Assembly (NCBI GenBank): GCA_018895795.1 | Contig: JAHINZ010000020.1 | Span: forward strand, 1 to 7,842 | Source of the DNA: Alphaproteobacteria bacterium | GTDB lineage: Bacteria; Pseudomonadota; Alphaproteobacteria; Caulobacterales; Caulobacteraceae | Direction: 5' to 3' | Length of the DNA: 7,842 bases | In this document: positions 1-5,699 of the stretch, one piece after another | How positions within the stretch are numbered: position 1 is the stretch's first letter | How the letters are laid out: every line of letters starts with the position of its first letter | Program-made: the position numbers and the translations under genes | The notes under the pieces: model-generated | Seen by the model: only the letters and a program-made list of their open reading frames with translations | What the model was told of the DNA's origin: nothing | Databases searched by the model: none

Positions 1-1322
1 AGGTCCTCGCGCCAGGCCGGGGCGATGATCTGCACGCCGATCGGCAGCCGGCCCGGCCGGTTGACCGGCGCGGCCAGCACTGGCAGCCCCACATAGCTGA
101 TCGGCTGGGTGAAGGCGCCCAGGTTCTTGCGCACCGACACCTGCTGGCCGCCCATGGCCATGGTCGTCTGACCGATGACCGGGGCGGGGCACACCGACGA
201 CGGGGCCAGCAGGATGTCGAACGGTTCGAAGGCCCGGCGCATCTCGTCGCGAAACAGGGTGCGATAGCGCTGGGCGGCCTGGGCCAGGCCGTCGGGCAGC
301 AGGGCGCCGGCCAGCAGCCGGTCGCGGACCGCCGGATCGTAGTCCATGGCCGAGGTCTTCAGGTCGTCCAGATGCAGATGGCCGCCCTCGACGGCGGTCA
401 GGCAGAAGGCGGCGGCGCGGGCGGCCTGGGCGCCGGGCAGGATCACCCGGTCCCTGGCGTTCAGCGCCCGGGCGACCTGGTCCAGGGCCTCGAGCACCTC
501 GGGAAAAGCCCCTTGCGCGAACCAGCCGCCCAGCACGCCCACCCGCAGCGGGCCGTCGGCCAGGGCGGCGATCGCGCCCGACACCGGCTCGGCGGCGCGC
601 GCGCAGATCGCGTCGCCGGCGACGTCGGGGCCCTGCATCAGGTCATAGGCCAGGGCCAGGTCCTCGACGCTGCGGGCGAAGGCCCCGGCGTGGTCCAGGC
701 TCTCGACGAACGGGAACACCCCCTGGCGCGACAGCCGGCCATAGGTGGGTTTCAGGCCAAACACCCCGCACAGGCTGGCGGGGATGCGGATCGAGCCGTT
801 GGTGTCCGAACCCAGGGTCAGGGGCACAAGGCCGGCCGCCACCGCCGCCGCCGAACCGCCCGACGAGCCGCCGGCGATGCGGTCCAGGTCGTGGGGGTTG
901 TGGGTCGGACCGTCATGGGCGTTCTCGGTGACGAAGCCATAGGCGAACTCGTCCATGTTCAGCGCGCCCACCAGGATGGCCCCGGCCGCTTCCAGCCGCT
1001 GGATCAGGGTGGCGTCGCGCGACGGCGGCGCGGCGGCCCGGCGGATCTTCGACCCGGCCAGGGTGGGCAGGCCTTCGATGTCGAACAGGTTCTTGACCGC
1101 GAACGGAACGCCGGCCAGCGGACCCACGGCGGCGCCGCCGGCGATGGCCGCATCGACGGCGTCGGCCCGAGCCAGGGCGCGCGCGGCGAGCACGGCGGTG
1201 AAGGCGTTGAGCGGTCCGTTGCGGCGAGCGATGCGCGACAGCGTGGCCTCGGTCACGGCGCGGGCGGTGACCCGGCCCTCGCGGACCTCGCGGGCGATCT
1301 CGAGGAGGCTGGGAAAGCTCAC
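1..1322 (-). CDS. atzE: AtzE-family amidase (amidase signature hydrolase), C-terminus cut by window edge
   Basis: This is a hydrolase of the amidase signature family, closest by look to AtzE, the catalytic subunit of 1-carboxybiuret hydrolase, and more distantly to GatA. 440 codons are present; the 3' end lies beyond position 1. The Ser-cisSer-Lys triad is complete: Lys77 in GVPFAVKNLFD, cis-Ser153 in GGSSGGSAAA (151-160) and nucleophile Ser177 in GSDTNGSIRIPA (171-182). The 24-residue spacing between the two serines matches that in characterised amidases. The start is a GTG at 1322 that overlaps the stop codon of the upstream small subunit gene (GTGA), so translation is probably coupled and the two proteins made together. 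The cytoplasmic enzyme should hydrolyse an amide or carbamoyl compound to acid plus ammonia. The real substrate is unknown: AtzE homologues occur widely outside s-triazine degraders. A GatA role is less likely because no gatB is seen and the partner is AtzG-like. Confidence 0.9.
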   Translation of the reverse strand, partial: MSFPSLLEIAREVREGRVTARAVTEATLSRIARRNGPLNAFTAVLAARALARADAVDAAIAGGAAVGPLAGVPFAVKNLFDIEGLPTLAGSKIRRAAAPPSRDATLIQRLEAAGAILVGALNMDEFAYGFVTENAHDGPTHNPHDLDRIAGGSSGGSAAAVAAGLVPLTLGSDTNGSIRIPASLCGVFGLKPTYGRLSRQGVFPFVESLDHAGAFARSVEDLALAYDLMQGPDVAGDAICARAAEPVSGAIAALADGPLRVGVLGGWFAQGAFPEVLEALDQVARALNARDRVILPGAQAARAAAFCLTAVEGGHLHLDDLKTSAMDYDPAVRDRLLAGALLPDGLAQAAQRYRTLFRDEMRRAFEPFDILLAPSSVCPAPVIGQTTMAMGGQQVSVRKNLGAFTQPISYVGLPVLAAPVNRPGRLPIGVQIIAPAWRED

Positions 1323-1567
1323 GGTTGGAAGGTCTCGGCCGGCGCGCCCGTCCGCTCGCCCTGGTCGGCGGCGAGGGGGTCGGCGACGAAGAGGGCGGCG
1401 ACGAACAGGGCGGTCTGGGCGCGCAGCAGGGCCAGGTTCTCGCGGACGCCGGCCAGGGTCGGCTCGGGCAGGGTCAGGCCCAGATCGGCCGCGCGGCCGT
1501 CGACATAGGCCGCGACCTCGCCGTCGGTCAGGTCGAGAAAGGCCTTGAGCGGCGCATCGATCGCCAT
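1319..1567 (-). CDS. atzG: AtzG-like small subunit (DUF4089 family)
   Basis: An 82-residue acidic, mostly helical protein of the DUF4089/AtzG type, structurally related to GatC. In the known 1-carboxybiuret hydrolase it binds and stabilises the amidase AtzE. Recognisable features are the short N-terminal helix, the central segment GVRENLALLRAQTALF (about 40-55) and the proline-ending tail ETFQP typical of these proteins. The chosen ATG at 1567 has a GGAGG ribosome-binding sequence 10 bases upstream. The frame is open further upstream to 1795, including an ATG at 1603, but those starts place the GGAGG inside the coding region and add residues unlike the family. It precedes the amidase gene with a 4-bp GTGA overlap. 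The assignment rests on size, partner and the C-terminal pattern, because the family is short and weakly conserved. Confidence 0.82.
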   Translation of the reverse strand: MAIDAPLKAFLDLTDGEVAAYVDGRAADLGLTLPEPTLAGVRENLALLRAQTALFVAALFVADPLAADQGERTGAPAETFQP

Positions 1568-1577
1568 CGTGGGGCGG

Positions 1578-1582
1578 CCTCC
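1578..1582 (-). promoter_or_regulatory. Ribosome-binding site of the AtzG-like gene
   Basis: GGAGG on the minus strand, 10 bases before the ATG at 1567. It is the reason for preferring this start over longer in-frame alternatives. Confidence 0.65.
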
Positions 1583-1742
1583 ATAAGTAAGAAATTTATT
1601 CATATACCGACGTTGCGGACCGGCGCTAGTGCGGCCGCGCCTGGACGCCGCGTCCGCCGCCCCCGCTCGCCGGGGAGACAGCCGCGCCGCCAAACGCCCG
1701 CTGGATGGGCGCCGCAGGGCAATCCGCGATGGCAGGGGCCCC

Positions 1743-1764
1743 CGAACCTTGGCGCCCAGGTTCG
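1743..1764. promoter_or_regulatory. 22-bp near-perfect palindrome, candidate operator
   Basis: The arms CGAACCT (1743-1749) and AGGTTCG (1758-1764) are exact inverse complements, and the centre GGCGCC (1751-1756) is itself palindromic about the same axis. Only the T1750/C1757 pair breaks the symmetry, so 20 of 22 positions are symmetric. It ends 41 bases before the ATG of the acetamidase-family gene, within a divergent promoter region. The shape fits a site for a dimeric repressor or activator. Which protein binds it is unknown. A transcript hairpin is the alternative. Confidence 0.55.
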
Positions 1765-1805
1765 ATCGGCGTCGAGATGGCCGTTTGTAAGACAAGGCTT
1801 ACTTG

Positions 1806-2753
1806 ATGCTGCACCACCTCGCCTCCACGCCCGACACCGTCCGCTTTGGCATGTTCGACGCCGCCTTCGATCCGGTGCTGACCATCGCGCCGGGCGACAG
1901 CGTGATCTTCGCCTGCGTCTCGGGCGGGGTGGAGGTGATGCCGGGCCCCACCAGCGGCCTGATGATCCCGCCGGACCTGCAGGCCATCCACGACGCCAAT
2001 CCCCCGAGGATCGGGCCGCACATCCTGACCGGTCCGGTGGCCATCGCCGGGGCGCAGCCGGGCGACACGCTGGAGGTGCGGATCGAGGCGGTCGAGCCCA
2101 ATAACGACTGGGGCTATTGCGCCGTCCGCCCCCTGGCCGGGACCCTGCCGGAAGACTTCCCCGAGCGCTATGTCAGCCATATCGCCGTCGACCGGGCGGC
2201 CGGGACCTGCAAGCCCGACTGGGGGCCGACCCTGCCGCTGCGGCCGTTCTTCGGGACCATGGGCGTGGCCCCGCCGCCCCGCTATGGCCGGCTGTCCAGC
2301 CGCGAACCGCGCGAGCACGGCGGCAATATGGACAACAAGGAGCTGGGCGCCGGCGCGACGCTGTTCCTGCCGGTCTGGGTGCCGGGCGCCAATTTCTCGG
2401 CCGGCGACGGCCATGGCCGCCAGGGCGACGGCGAGGTCTGCGTCAACGCGCTGGAAATGGGCCTGACCGGAACCTTCACCTTCCTGCTGCACAAGGCGGC
2501 GGATGCGGGGACCGCGATCTGGCCCCGCGCCGAGACCCCGACCCACTTCATCATCATGGGGTTCCACGAGGACCTGGACCTGGCGATGAAACAGGCCCTG
2601 CGCGGCATGATCGACTTCATCACCGCGCGCTCGGCCCTGACCCGCGTGCAGGCCTATCAGTTCTGCTCCCTGGCCGTCGATTTCCGGGTCACCCAGACGG
2701 TGAACGGCGAGAAGGGCGTGCACGGCATGCTGGAGAAGGGGGTGTTGTTTTAG
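1806..2753 (+). CDS. Acetamidase/formamidase family hydrolase
   Basis: A 315-residue protein of the FmdA/AmdA family, cytoplasmic metal-dependent enzymes that hydrolyse short amides such as formamide or acetamide to the acid and ammonia. Family signatures visible are APGDSVIF near 28-35, PFFGTMGVAP (147-156), the block HGGNMDNKEL (171-180) and GDGHGRQGDGE (200-210), whose Asp, His and Glu residues are the likely metal and active-site ligands. It belongs to the shorter ~310-residue group rather than the ~400-residue formamidases. The ATG at 1806 is preferred over an adjoining TTG at 1803; AAGG lies 8 bases upstream. The gene diverges from the atzG/atzE-like pair, suggesting joint control through the shared intergenic region. 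Its natural substrate cannot be told from sequence. A role in releasing ammonia from amides produced by neighbouring pathways is inference. Confidence 0.92.
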   Translation: MLHHLASTPDTVRFGMFDAAFDPVLTIAPGDSVIFACVSGGVEVMPGPTSGLMIPPDLQAIHDANPPRIGPHILTGPVAIAGAQPGDTLEVRIEAVEPNNDWGYCAVRPLAGTLPEDFPERYVSHIAVDRAAGTCKPDWGPTLPLRPFFGTMGVAPPPRYGRLSSREPREHGGNMDNKELGAGATLFLPVWVPGANFSAGDGHGRQGDGEVCVNALEMGLTGTFTFLLHKAADAGTAIWPRAETPTHFIIMGFHEDLDLAMKQALRGMIDFITARSALTRVQAYQFCSLAVDFRVTQTVNGEKGVHGMLEKGVLF

Positions 2754-2806
2754 GGCTGGTGTCGGCGGCGGGCGTGCGGGATCGTCCTTGAGCGATCGCG
2801 CCATCC

Positions 2807-2812
2807 AAGGAG
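2807..2812 (+). promoter_or_regulatory. Ribosome-binding site of the YceI lipoprotein gene
   Basis: AAGGAG, 5 bases before the ATG at 2818. It decides the start in favour of 2818 over an in-frame TTG at 2788, which would also put ten residues ahead of the lipoprotein signal. Confidence 0.75.
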
Positions 2813-2817
2813 CCCTC

Positions 2818-3507
2818 ATGACCAAGAGCCTCGTCGCCGCCGCCGCCCTGCTGGCCCTGGCCGCCTGCTCGCCGCGGCCCGCCGTCAAGACGCCGCCGCC
2901 GCCCGCCGCCGCCGCCGAGCCCGCGCCCATAACGGCTCCCGCCGGCGCCTACAGGCTGGACAGGTCGCACGCCGCCCTGGTGTTCAAGCTCAGCCATATG
3001 GGCTTTTCCAACTATACGGCCGGCTTCGCCGACTTCGACGCCCAGATGCGCTTCGATCCGGCCAAGCCCGAGACCAGCACGGTGGCGGTGACCATCGACC
3101 CGCGCTCCCTGACCCTGCCGCATCCGCCGGCCGGGTTTCAGGCCGAGCTGACGGGGCCGCAGTGGCTGGACGCCAAGCAATATCCCGCCATCACCTTCAA
3201 ATCGACCAAGGTCGAGCTGACCGGCGCACGGACCGCCAGGATCACCGGTGATCTCACCCTGCACGGCGTGACCAAGCCGGTGGTGCTGGAGGCGACGTTC
3301 AACGGCGGCTATGCCGGCTTCGCCATGGACCCCCACGCCCGCATCGGCTTTTCGGCCCAGGGGACGTTCAACCGCTCCGACTTCGGCATGGCCTATGGCG
3401 TCCCCGCGCCGGGCACGACCCTGGGCGTCGGCGACGCCGTGAGCGTGGCGATCGAAGCCGAGTTCAGCGGTCCGCCACTGGCGGCGGCGCCCGCCACACC
3501 CGGCTGA
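2818..3507 (+). CDS. YceI-domain lipoprotein
   Basis: A 229-residue protein with a lipoprotein signal peptide: a short Lys-containing N-terminus, a hydrophobic stretch (5-16) and the lipobox L14-A15-A16-C17, so it is probably lipidated on Cys17. Ser18 at the +2 position argues for the outer membrane if the E. coli sorting rule holds. A Pro/Ala-rich linker (about 19-42) follows, then a full YceI domain: YRLDRSHAALVFKLSHMGFSNY near its start, LDAKQYPAITFKSTKV, ITGDLTLHGVTKPVVLEATF, and the closing IGFSAQGTFNRSDFGM. YceI proteins form lipocalin-like barrels, some of which bind isoprenoid or amide lipids; the ligand here is unknown. The gene lies 64 bases after the acetamidase-family gene on the same strand and has its own good ribosome-binding site. 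Co-transcription is possible but a functional link is not evident. Confidence 0.92.
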   Translation: MTKSLVAAAALLALAACSPRPAVKTPPPPAAAAEPAPITAPAGAYRLDRSHAALVFKLSHMGFSNYTAGFADFDAQMRFDPAKPETSTVAVTIDPRSLTLPHPPAGFQAELTGPQWLDAKQYPAITFKSTKVELTGARTARITGDLTLHGVTKPVVLEATFNGGYAGFAMDPHARIGFSAQGTFNRSDFGMAYGVPAPGTTLGVGDAVSVAIEAEFSGPPLAAAPATPG

Positions 3508-3703
3508 CAGGGCAAGTCCGCCGGGCCGCGGGATCGGCTTGATCTGGCCACGGATGTCTATCGCCTGCGTTACGCCTCTCGGGTTTGCTTCACGGTCGCC
3601 GTCTTTCGCGCCACCGCGGCCGATCACGACGGCTGTTGATGATCAGTAATGCTGAAGGCAGGTGTACTATTCTGAAACAGTACTGAACATGATTGGCGGA
3701 AAC

Positions 3704-3730
3704 AGGGTAAACGACTGAGACATTTACCCT
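3704..3730. promoter_or_regulatory. 8-bp perfect inverted repeat upstream of the RTX gene
   Basis: AGGGTAAA (3704-3711) and TTTACCCT (3723-3730) are exact inverse complements separated by 11 bases, with axes 19 bases (nearly two helical turns) apart. It sits about 95 bases before the RTX start in the AT-rich stretch. It could be a binding site for a dimeric regulator or a weak hairpin; the regulator is unknown. Confidence 0.45.
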
Positions 3731-3744
3731 TAATATTCCCTTAC
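3730..3744 (+). promoter_or_regulatory. Candidate CtrA-type binding site (TTAA-N7-TTAC)
   Basis: TTAA (3730-3733), seven bases, then TTAC (3741-3744). The known CtrA consensus in Caulobacter and relatives is TTAA-N7-TTAAC, so this is a match with a one-base departure in the second half-site. The same bases form a direct repeat CCCTTA (3727-3732 and 3738-3743) with an 11-base period, about one helical turn. It lies about 80 bases upstream of the RTX start. This is suggestive only, as short AT-rich motifs arise by chance; it also depends on the host having CtrA. Confidence 0.35.
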
Positions 3745-3824
3745 GGCGTGAAATCAATTCTGGTGTTATTCGGCGGTGACTAAACCTTCTCGCGTGCCCG
3801 TTTTGGGCGAGTGAGGGTGGGCGG

Positions 3825-5651
3825 ATGTTGTTGAACGGTAGTGAAAAGGCCGACGTCCTGACGGGCGGCGCGGAGTCGGACACGCTTTACGGCTATGGCG
3901 GCAATGACAAGCTGTCCGGCGGCGGGGGCAACGACATCCTGGCCGGCATGGCGGGCAACGACACGCTGCTGGGGGGCGACGGCGAAGACTATTTGATGGG
4001 CGGCGCGGGTAACGACACCTTGGACGGCGGCGCGGGCGCCGACTGGGCGGCCTATGAGGACGCGACCTCGGGCGTGAAGGTCGATCTGAACCTGACCGGG
4101 CCGCAGAACACCCTGGGCGGCGGCATAGACAAGTTGGTCTCGATCGAGAACCTTTATGGCTCGCCCTTCGATGACACCCTGATCGGCAATGCCGGTGACA
4201 ACGCTCTGGCCGGCGGCGACGGCAATGACAGTCTGTCGGGCGGCGCGGGCGAGGACAATCTGTTCGGCGGCGCGGGCGCCGACACCCTGAAGGGCGGCCA
4301 GGGCGATGACTATCTGCAAGGCGGGGCGGGCAATGACCTGATCGACGGCGGCGCGGGCCAGGACTGGGCGGCCTATGACGACGCTCTCGCCGGCGTGACC
4401 GTCAATCTCACCCTGACCGGTCCCCAGAACACCGGCGGCGGCGGGGTCGACACGCTGGTGTCGATCGAGAACGTCTACGGCTCGGCGTTCGACGATGTGC
4501 TGACGGGCGATGCGAACAACAATGTTCTGATCGGCGGCGGGAGTGGAAACGACACCCTGATCGGCGGTCTGGGCGATGATTTCCTGCAGGGCGGTTCTGG
4601 CAACGACGTCTTCGACGGCGGTGCAGGCTTTGACACCGTCAGTTTCGAAAACGGCCTGGGAGCGTGGGTCGATCTGTCGGTCGAGGTTCAGGCGGTGACC
4701 GGCAACGCCACCTATGGCGCGGACACGCTGATCTCGATCGAAGGGGTCATCGGCAGCGCGGGTCGCGACTATATCGCGGGTAACGCGTCCGAGAACTACC
4801 TGTTCGGCGGTGGCGGCGATGACTTCCTGGTCGCGGTAGGTGGCGGAGACGTGCTTGACGGCGGCGACGGCAATGACACCCTGGCCGCCAGCAAGGACGG
4901 CGCGGGCGACTACCTGTCGGGCGGGGCCGGCGACGACATCTTCTTCAGCCAGAACTACGCCGCCCACCTGGACGGCGGCGACGGGAACGACCTGTTCTAC
5001 GTTGTCCGCGCGCCGGGCATGGTGGGAACCACCATCGTCGACGGCGGCGCCGGCGTGGACACGCTGGACCTGTCCGGCGGTTATGGAACAATCGGCGGAG
5101 CGACCGTGGATCTGACCGTGGCCGGGCCGCAGGACATCGGCGCGGGCCAGTCGCTCGACATCCGGGGTGTCGAAAACATCGTGGGCGGTCCCGGCGACGA
5201 TCTCCTGAAGGGAGACGCTGACGCCAATGCGCTGCGGGGCGGCGACGGCGCCGACACCCTGATCGGCGGTCGCGGCGCGGACGTTCTGACCGGCGGCGCG
5301 GGGGCCGACACCTTCAGCTTCTCGATCGGCGACTCGGTCAACAGCGATGCGACCGGCGCCGGCGTGGACGTGATCACCGACTTCCAGGTCGGCGATCACC
5401 TGCGGTTCCCCGACAGCCCTCTGACCATCAGCTACCTTGAGACCAGCGCATCCAGCTTCGGCTCGGCCCTGGCCACGGCGAACGCGGTGCTGGCGGCGCC
5501 GAGCAACTACCATGCGTACATGGCCTTTCAGGTCGGCGCGGACGTCTATGTGTTCAGCGGCCACAGCGATGCGAACGGGGCCGGGCTCGAGAATGTGGTC
5601 AAGCTGTCGGGCGCCACTCTGGATACGGTGAGCTACGACAGCTTCCTCTAG
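3825..5651 (+). CDS. RTX calcium-binding protein with type I secretion-like C-terminus
   Basis: A 608-residue, acidic, Gly/Asp/Asn-rich protein without cysteine. It has no signal peptide and no N-terminal effector domain: hemolysin-type GGxGxDxL nonapeptides begin at about residue 12. RTX runs lie at roughly 12-70, 127-180, 236-270, 326-390 and 466-497; these fold into calcium-loaded beta-rolls outside the cell. Four longer modules of about 62-69 residues interrupt them (59-126, 166-233, 256-324, 407-468), each passing from GGAGxD through a V-DL strand to a SIENVYGS-like segment and back to an RTX turn. The C-terminal part (about 495-608) has DVITDFQVGD, a pattern seen near the end of many type I secreted proteins, and finishes DTVSYDSFL, with the aromatic/hydrophobic tail expected of a C-terminal secretion signal. 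No ABC exporter genes are in the window, so it likely uses one encoded elsewhere. Function is unknown; a surface, matrix or adhesive role is a guess. Confidence 0.92.
   Translation: MLLNGSEKADVLTGGAESDTLYGYGGNDKLSGGGGNDILAGMAGNDTLLGGDGEDYLMGGAGNDTLDGGAGADWAAYEDATSGVKVDLNLTGPQNTLGGGIDKLVSIENLYGSPFDDTLIGNAGDNALAGGDGNDSLSGGAGEDNLFGGAGADTLKGGQGDDYLQGGAGNDLIDGGAGQDWAAYDDALAGVTVNLTLTGPQNTGGGGVDTLVSIENVYGSAFDDVLTGDANNNVLIGGGSGNDTLIGGLGDDFLQGGSGNDVFDGGAGFDTVSFENGLGAWVDLSVEVQAVTGNATYGADTLISIEGVIGSAGRDYIAGNASENYLFGGGGDDFLVAVGGGDVLDGGDGNDTLAASKDGAGDYLSGGAGDDIFFSQNYAAHLDGGDGNDLFYVVRAPGMVGTTIVDGGAGVDTLDLSGGYGTIGGATVDLTVAGPQDIGAGQSLDIRGVENIVGGPGDDLLKGDADANALRGGDGADTLIGGRGADVLTGGAGADTFSFSIGDSVNSDATGAGVDVITDFQVGDHLRFPDSPLTISYLETSASSFGSALATANAVLAAPSNYHAYMAFQVGADVYVFSGHSDANGAGLENVVKLSGATLDTVSYDSFL
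3999..4202 (+). repeat. RTX gene internal module, copy 1
   Basis: Encodes residues 59-126. By hand alignment without gaps it shares about 49 of 68 residues with copy 2 (166-233), and DNA similarity is visible throughout, pointing to an internal duplication. Shared landmarks are DWAAY, LTGPQNT, LVSIEN and YGS-FDD. Confidence 0.8.
4320..4523 (+). repeat. RTX gene internal module, copy 2
   Basis: Encodes residues 166-233, offset from copy 1 by exactly 107 codons. It is the closest relative of copy 1. Asn-rich turns (DANNN) at its end replace the GNAGDN of copy 1. Confidence 0.8.
4590..4796 (+). repeat. RTX gene internal module, diverged copy 3
   Basis: Encodes residues 256-324. It keeps the module plan (GGAGFDTVSFENG, WVDLS, ADTLISIEGVIGS, YIAGNASEN) but lacks the GPQNT motif and is much more diverged than copies 1 and 2. 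Confidence 0.6.
5043..5228 (+). repeat. RTX gene internal module, diverged copy 4
   Basis: Encodes residues 407-468. It keeps GGAGVDTLDLS, TVDLTVAGPQD, IRGVENIVGG and GDADAN, so the GPQ motif is retained while the rest has drifted and is somewhat shorter. Confidence 0.6.
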
Positions 5652-5661
5652 CGCGCTTCGT

Positions 5662-5688
5662 CGCCGGGCCGCTTCACGCGGCCCGGCG
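5662..5688. terminator. Strong hairpin between convergent RTX and tetR-type genes
   Basis: CGCCGGGCCGC (5662-5672) and GCGGCCCGGCG (5678-5688) form an 11-bp perfect stem with loop TTCAC. It starts 11 bases after the RTX stop and ends 12 bases before the regulator's stop, so it could end transcription from both sides. There is no real T-run on either side (ACCTTTGG on the plus strand), so it is not a textbook intrinsic terminator; its position and stem strength support the call. Confidence 0.75.
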
Positions 5689-5699
5689 CGACCTTTGGT

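Larger units (their letters stand above)
1568..1805. promoter_or_regulatory. Divergent intergenic region between the atzG-like gene and the acetamidase-family gene
   Basis: These 238 bases separate two divergently transcribed genes and must hold both promoters. The side next to the AtzG-like gene has a short AT-rich tract (about 1583-1608) with TATATG and AAATTT, unusual in this GC-rich background and a plausible minus-strand promoter core. I could not fix a -35/-10 pair with confidence. The side next to the acetamidase-family gene carries the 22-bp palindrome described separately. The middle (about 1620-1740) is GC-rich; the open frames through it look like composition artefacts. Confidence 0.6.
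3508..3824 (+). other. Intergenic region upstream of the RTX gene, right half AT-rich
   Basis: These 317 bases hold no convincing gene. The first part (to about 3635) has normal GC-rich composition and no clear terminator for the YceI gene. From about 3636 to 3780 the sequence turns AT-rich and dense in small symmetric motifs: the 8-bp palindrome CAGTACTG (3678-3685), which overlaps GTACT...AGTAC arms at 3664-3668 and 3679-3683, an inverted repeat at 3704-3730 and a CtrA-like motif at 3730-3744. This is the probable promoter and control region of the RTX gene. GAGGG at 3813-3817, 7 bases before the ATG, can serve as its ribosome-binding site. Confidence 0.6.

Noticed and set aside
372..1508. 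A 378-codon plus-strand open frame
   Set aside because: It lies antisense to the amidase, whose minus-strand frame has an intact catalytic triad. The plus translation is low-complexity Gly/Arg/Ala.
1568..1795. N-terminal extension of the AtzG-like protein to 158 residues
   Set aside because: The extension crosses the divergent promoter region and the palindrome, is basic and low-complexity, and would bury the GGAGG ribosome-binding sequence. The family is about 60-90 residues long.
2754..2790. Possible terminator between the acetamidase-family and YceI genes
   Set aside because: Only a weak GATCG/CGATC pair with a long loop is present and no T-run, so nothing supports a terminator call.
1626..2930. 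A 434-codon minus-strand open frame
   Set aside because: It is a shadow of the acetamidase-family gene. That gene's plus-strand frame carries all the family motifs.
2689..3627. A 312-codon minus-strand open frame
   Set aside because: It is antisense to the YceI gene, and its Gly/Arg-rich translation has no domain features.
3590..3883. A 97-codon minus-strand open frame in the RTX upstream region
   Set aside because: It overlaps the start of the RTX gene, has no ribosome-binding site or family resemblance that I can see, and covers the motif-dense AT-rich control region.
3860..4620. Regular short repeats that could suggest a CRISPR array or tandem DNA repeat
   Set aside because: The periodicity is in codons of the GGxGxDxL nonapeptide within one intact reading frame; there are no identical repeats with unique spacers.
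3780..5564. A 594-codon open frame antisense to the RTX gene
   Set aside because: It mirrors the GC-rich repeat codons of the RTX gene, its translation is a monotonous Ala/Val/Arg-rich repeat without a known fold, and the plus-strand frame has clear RTX motifs.
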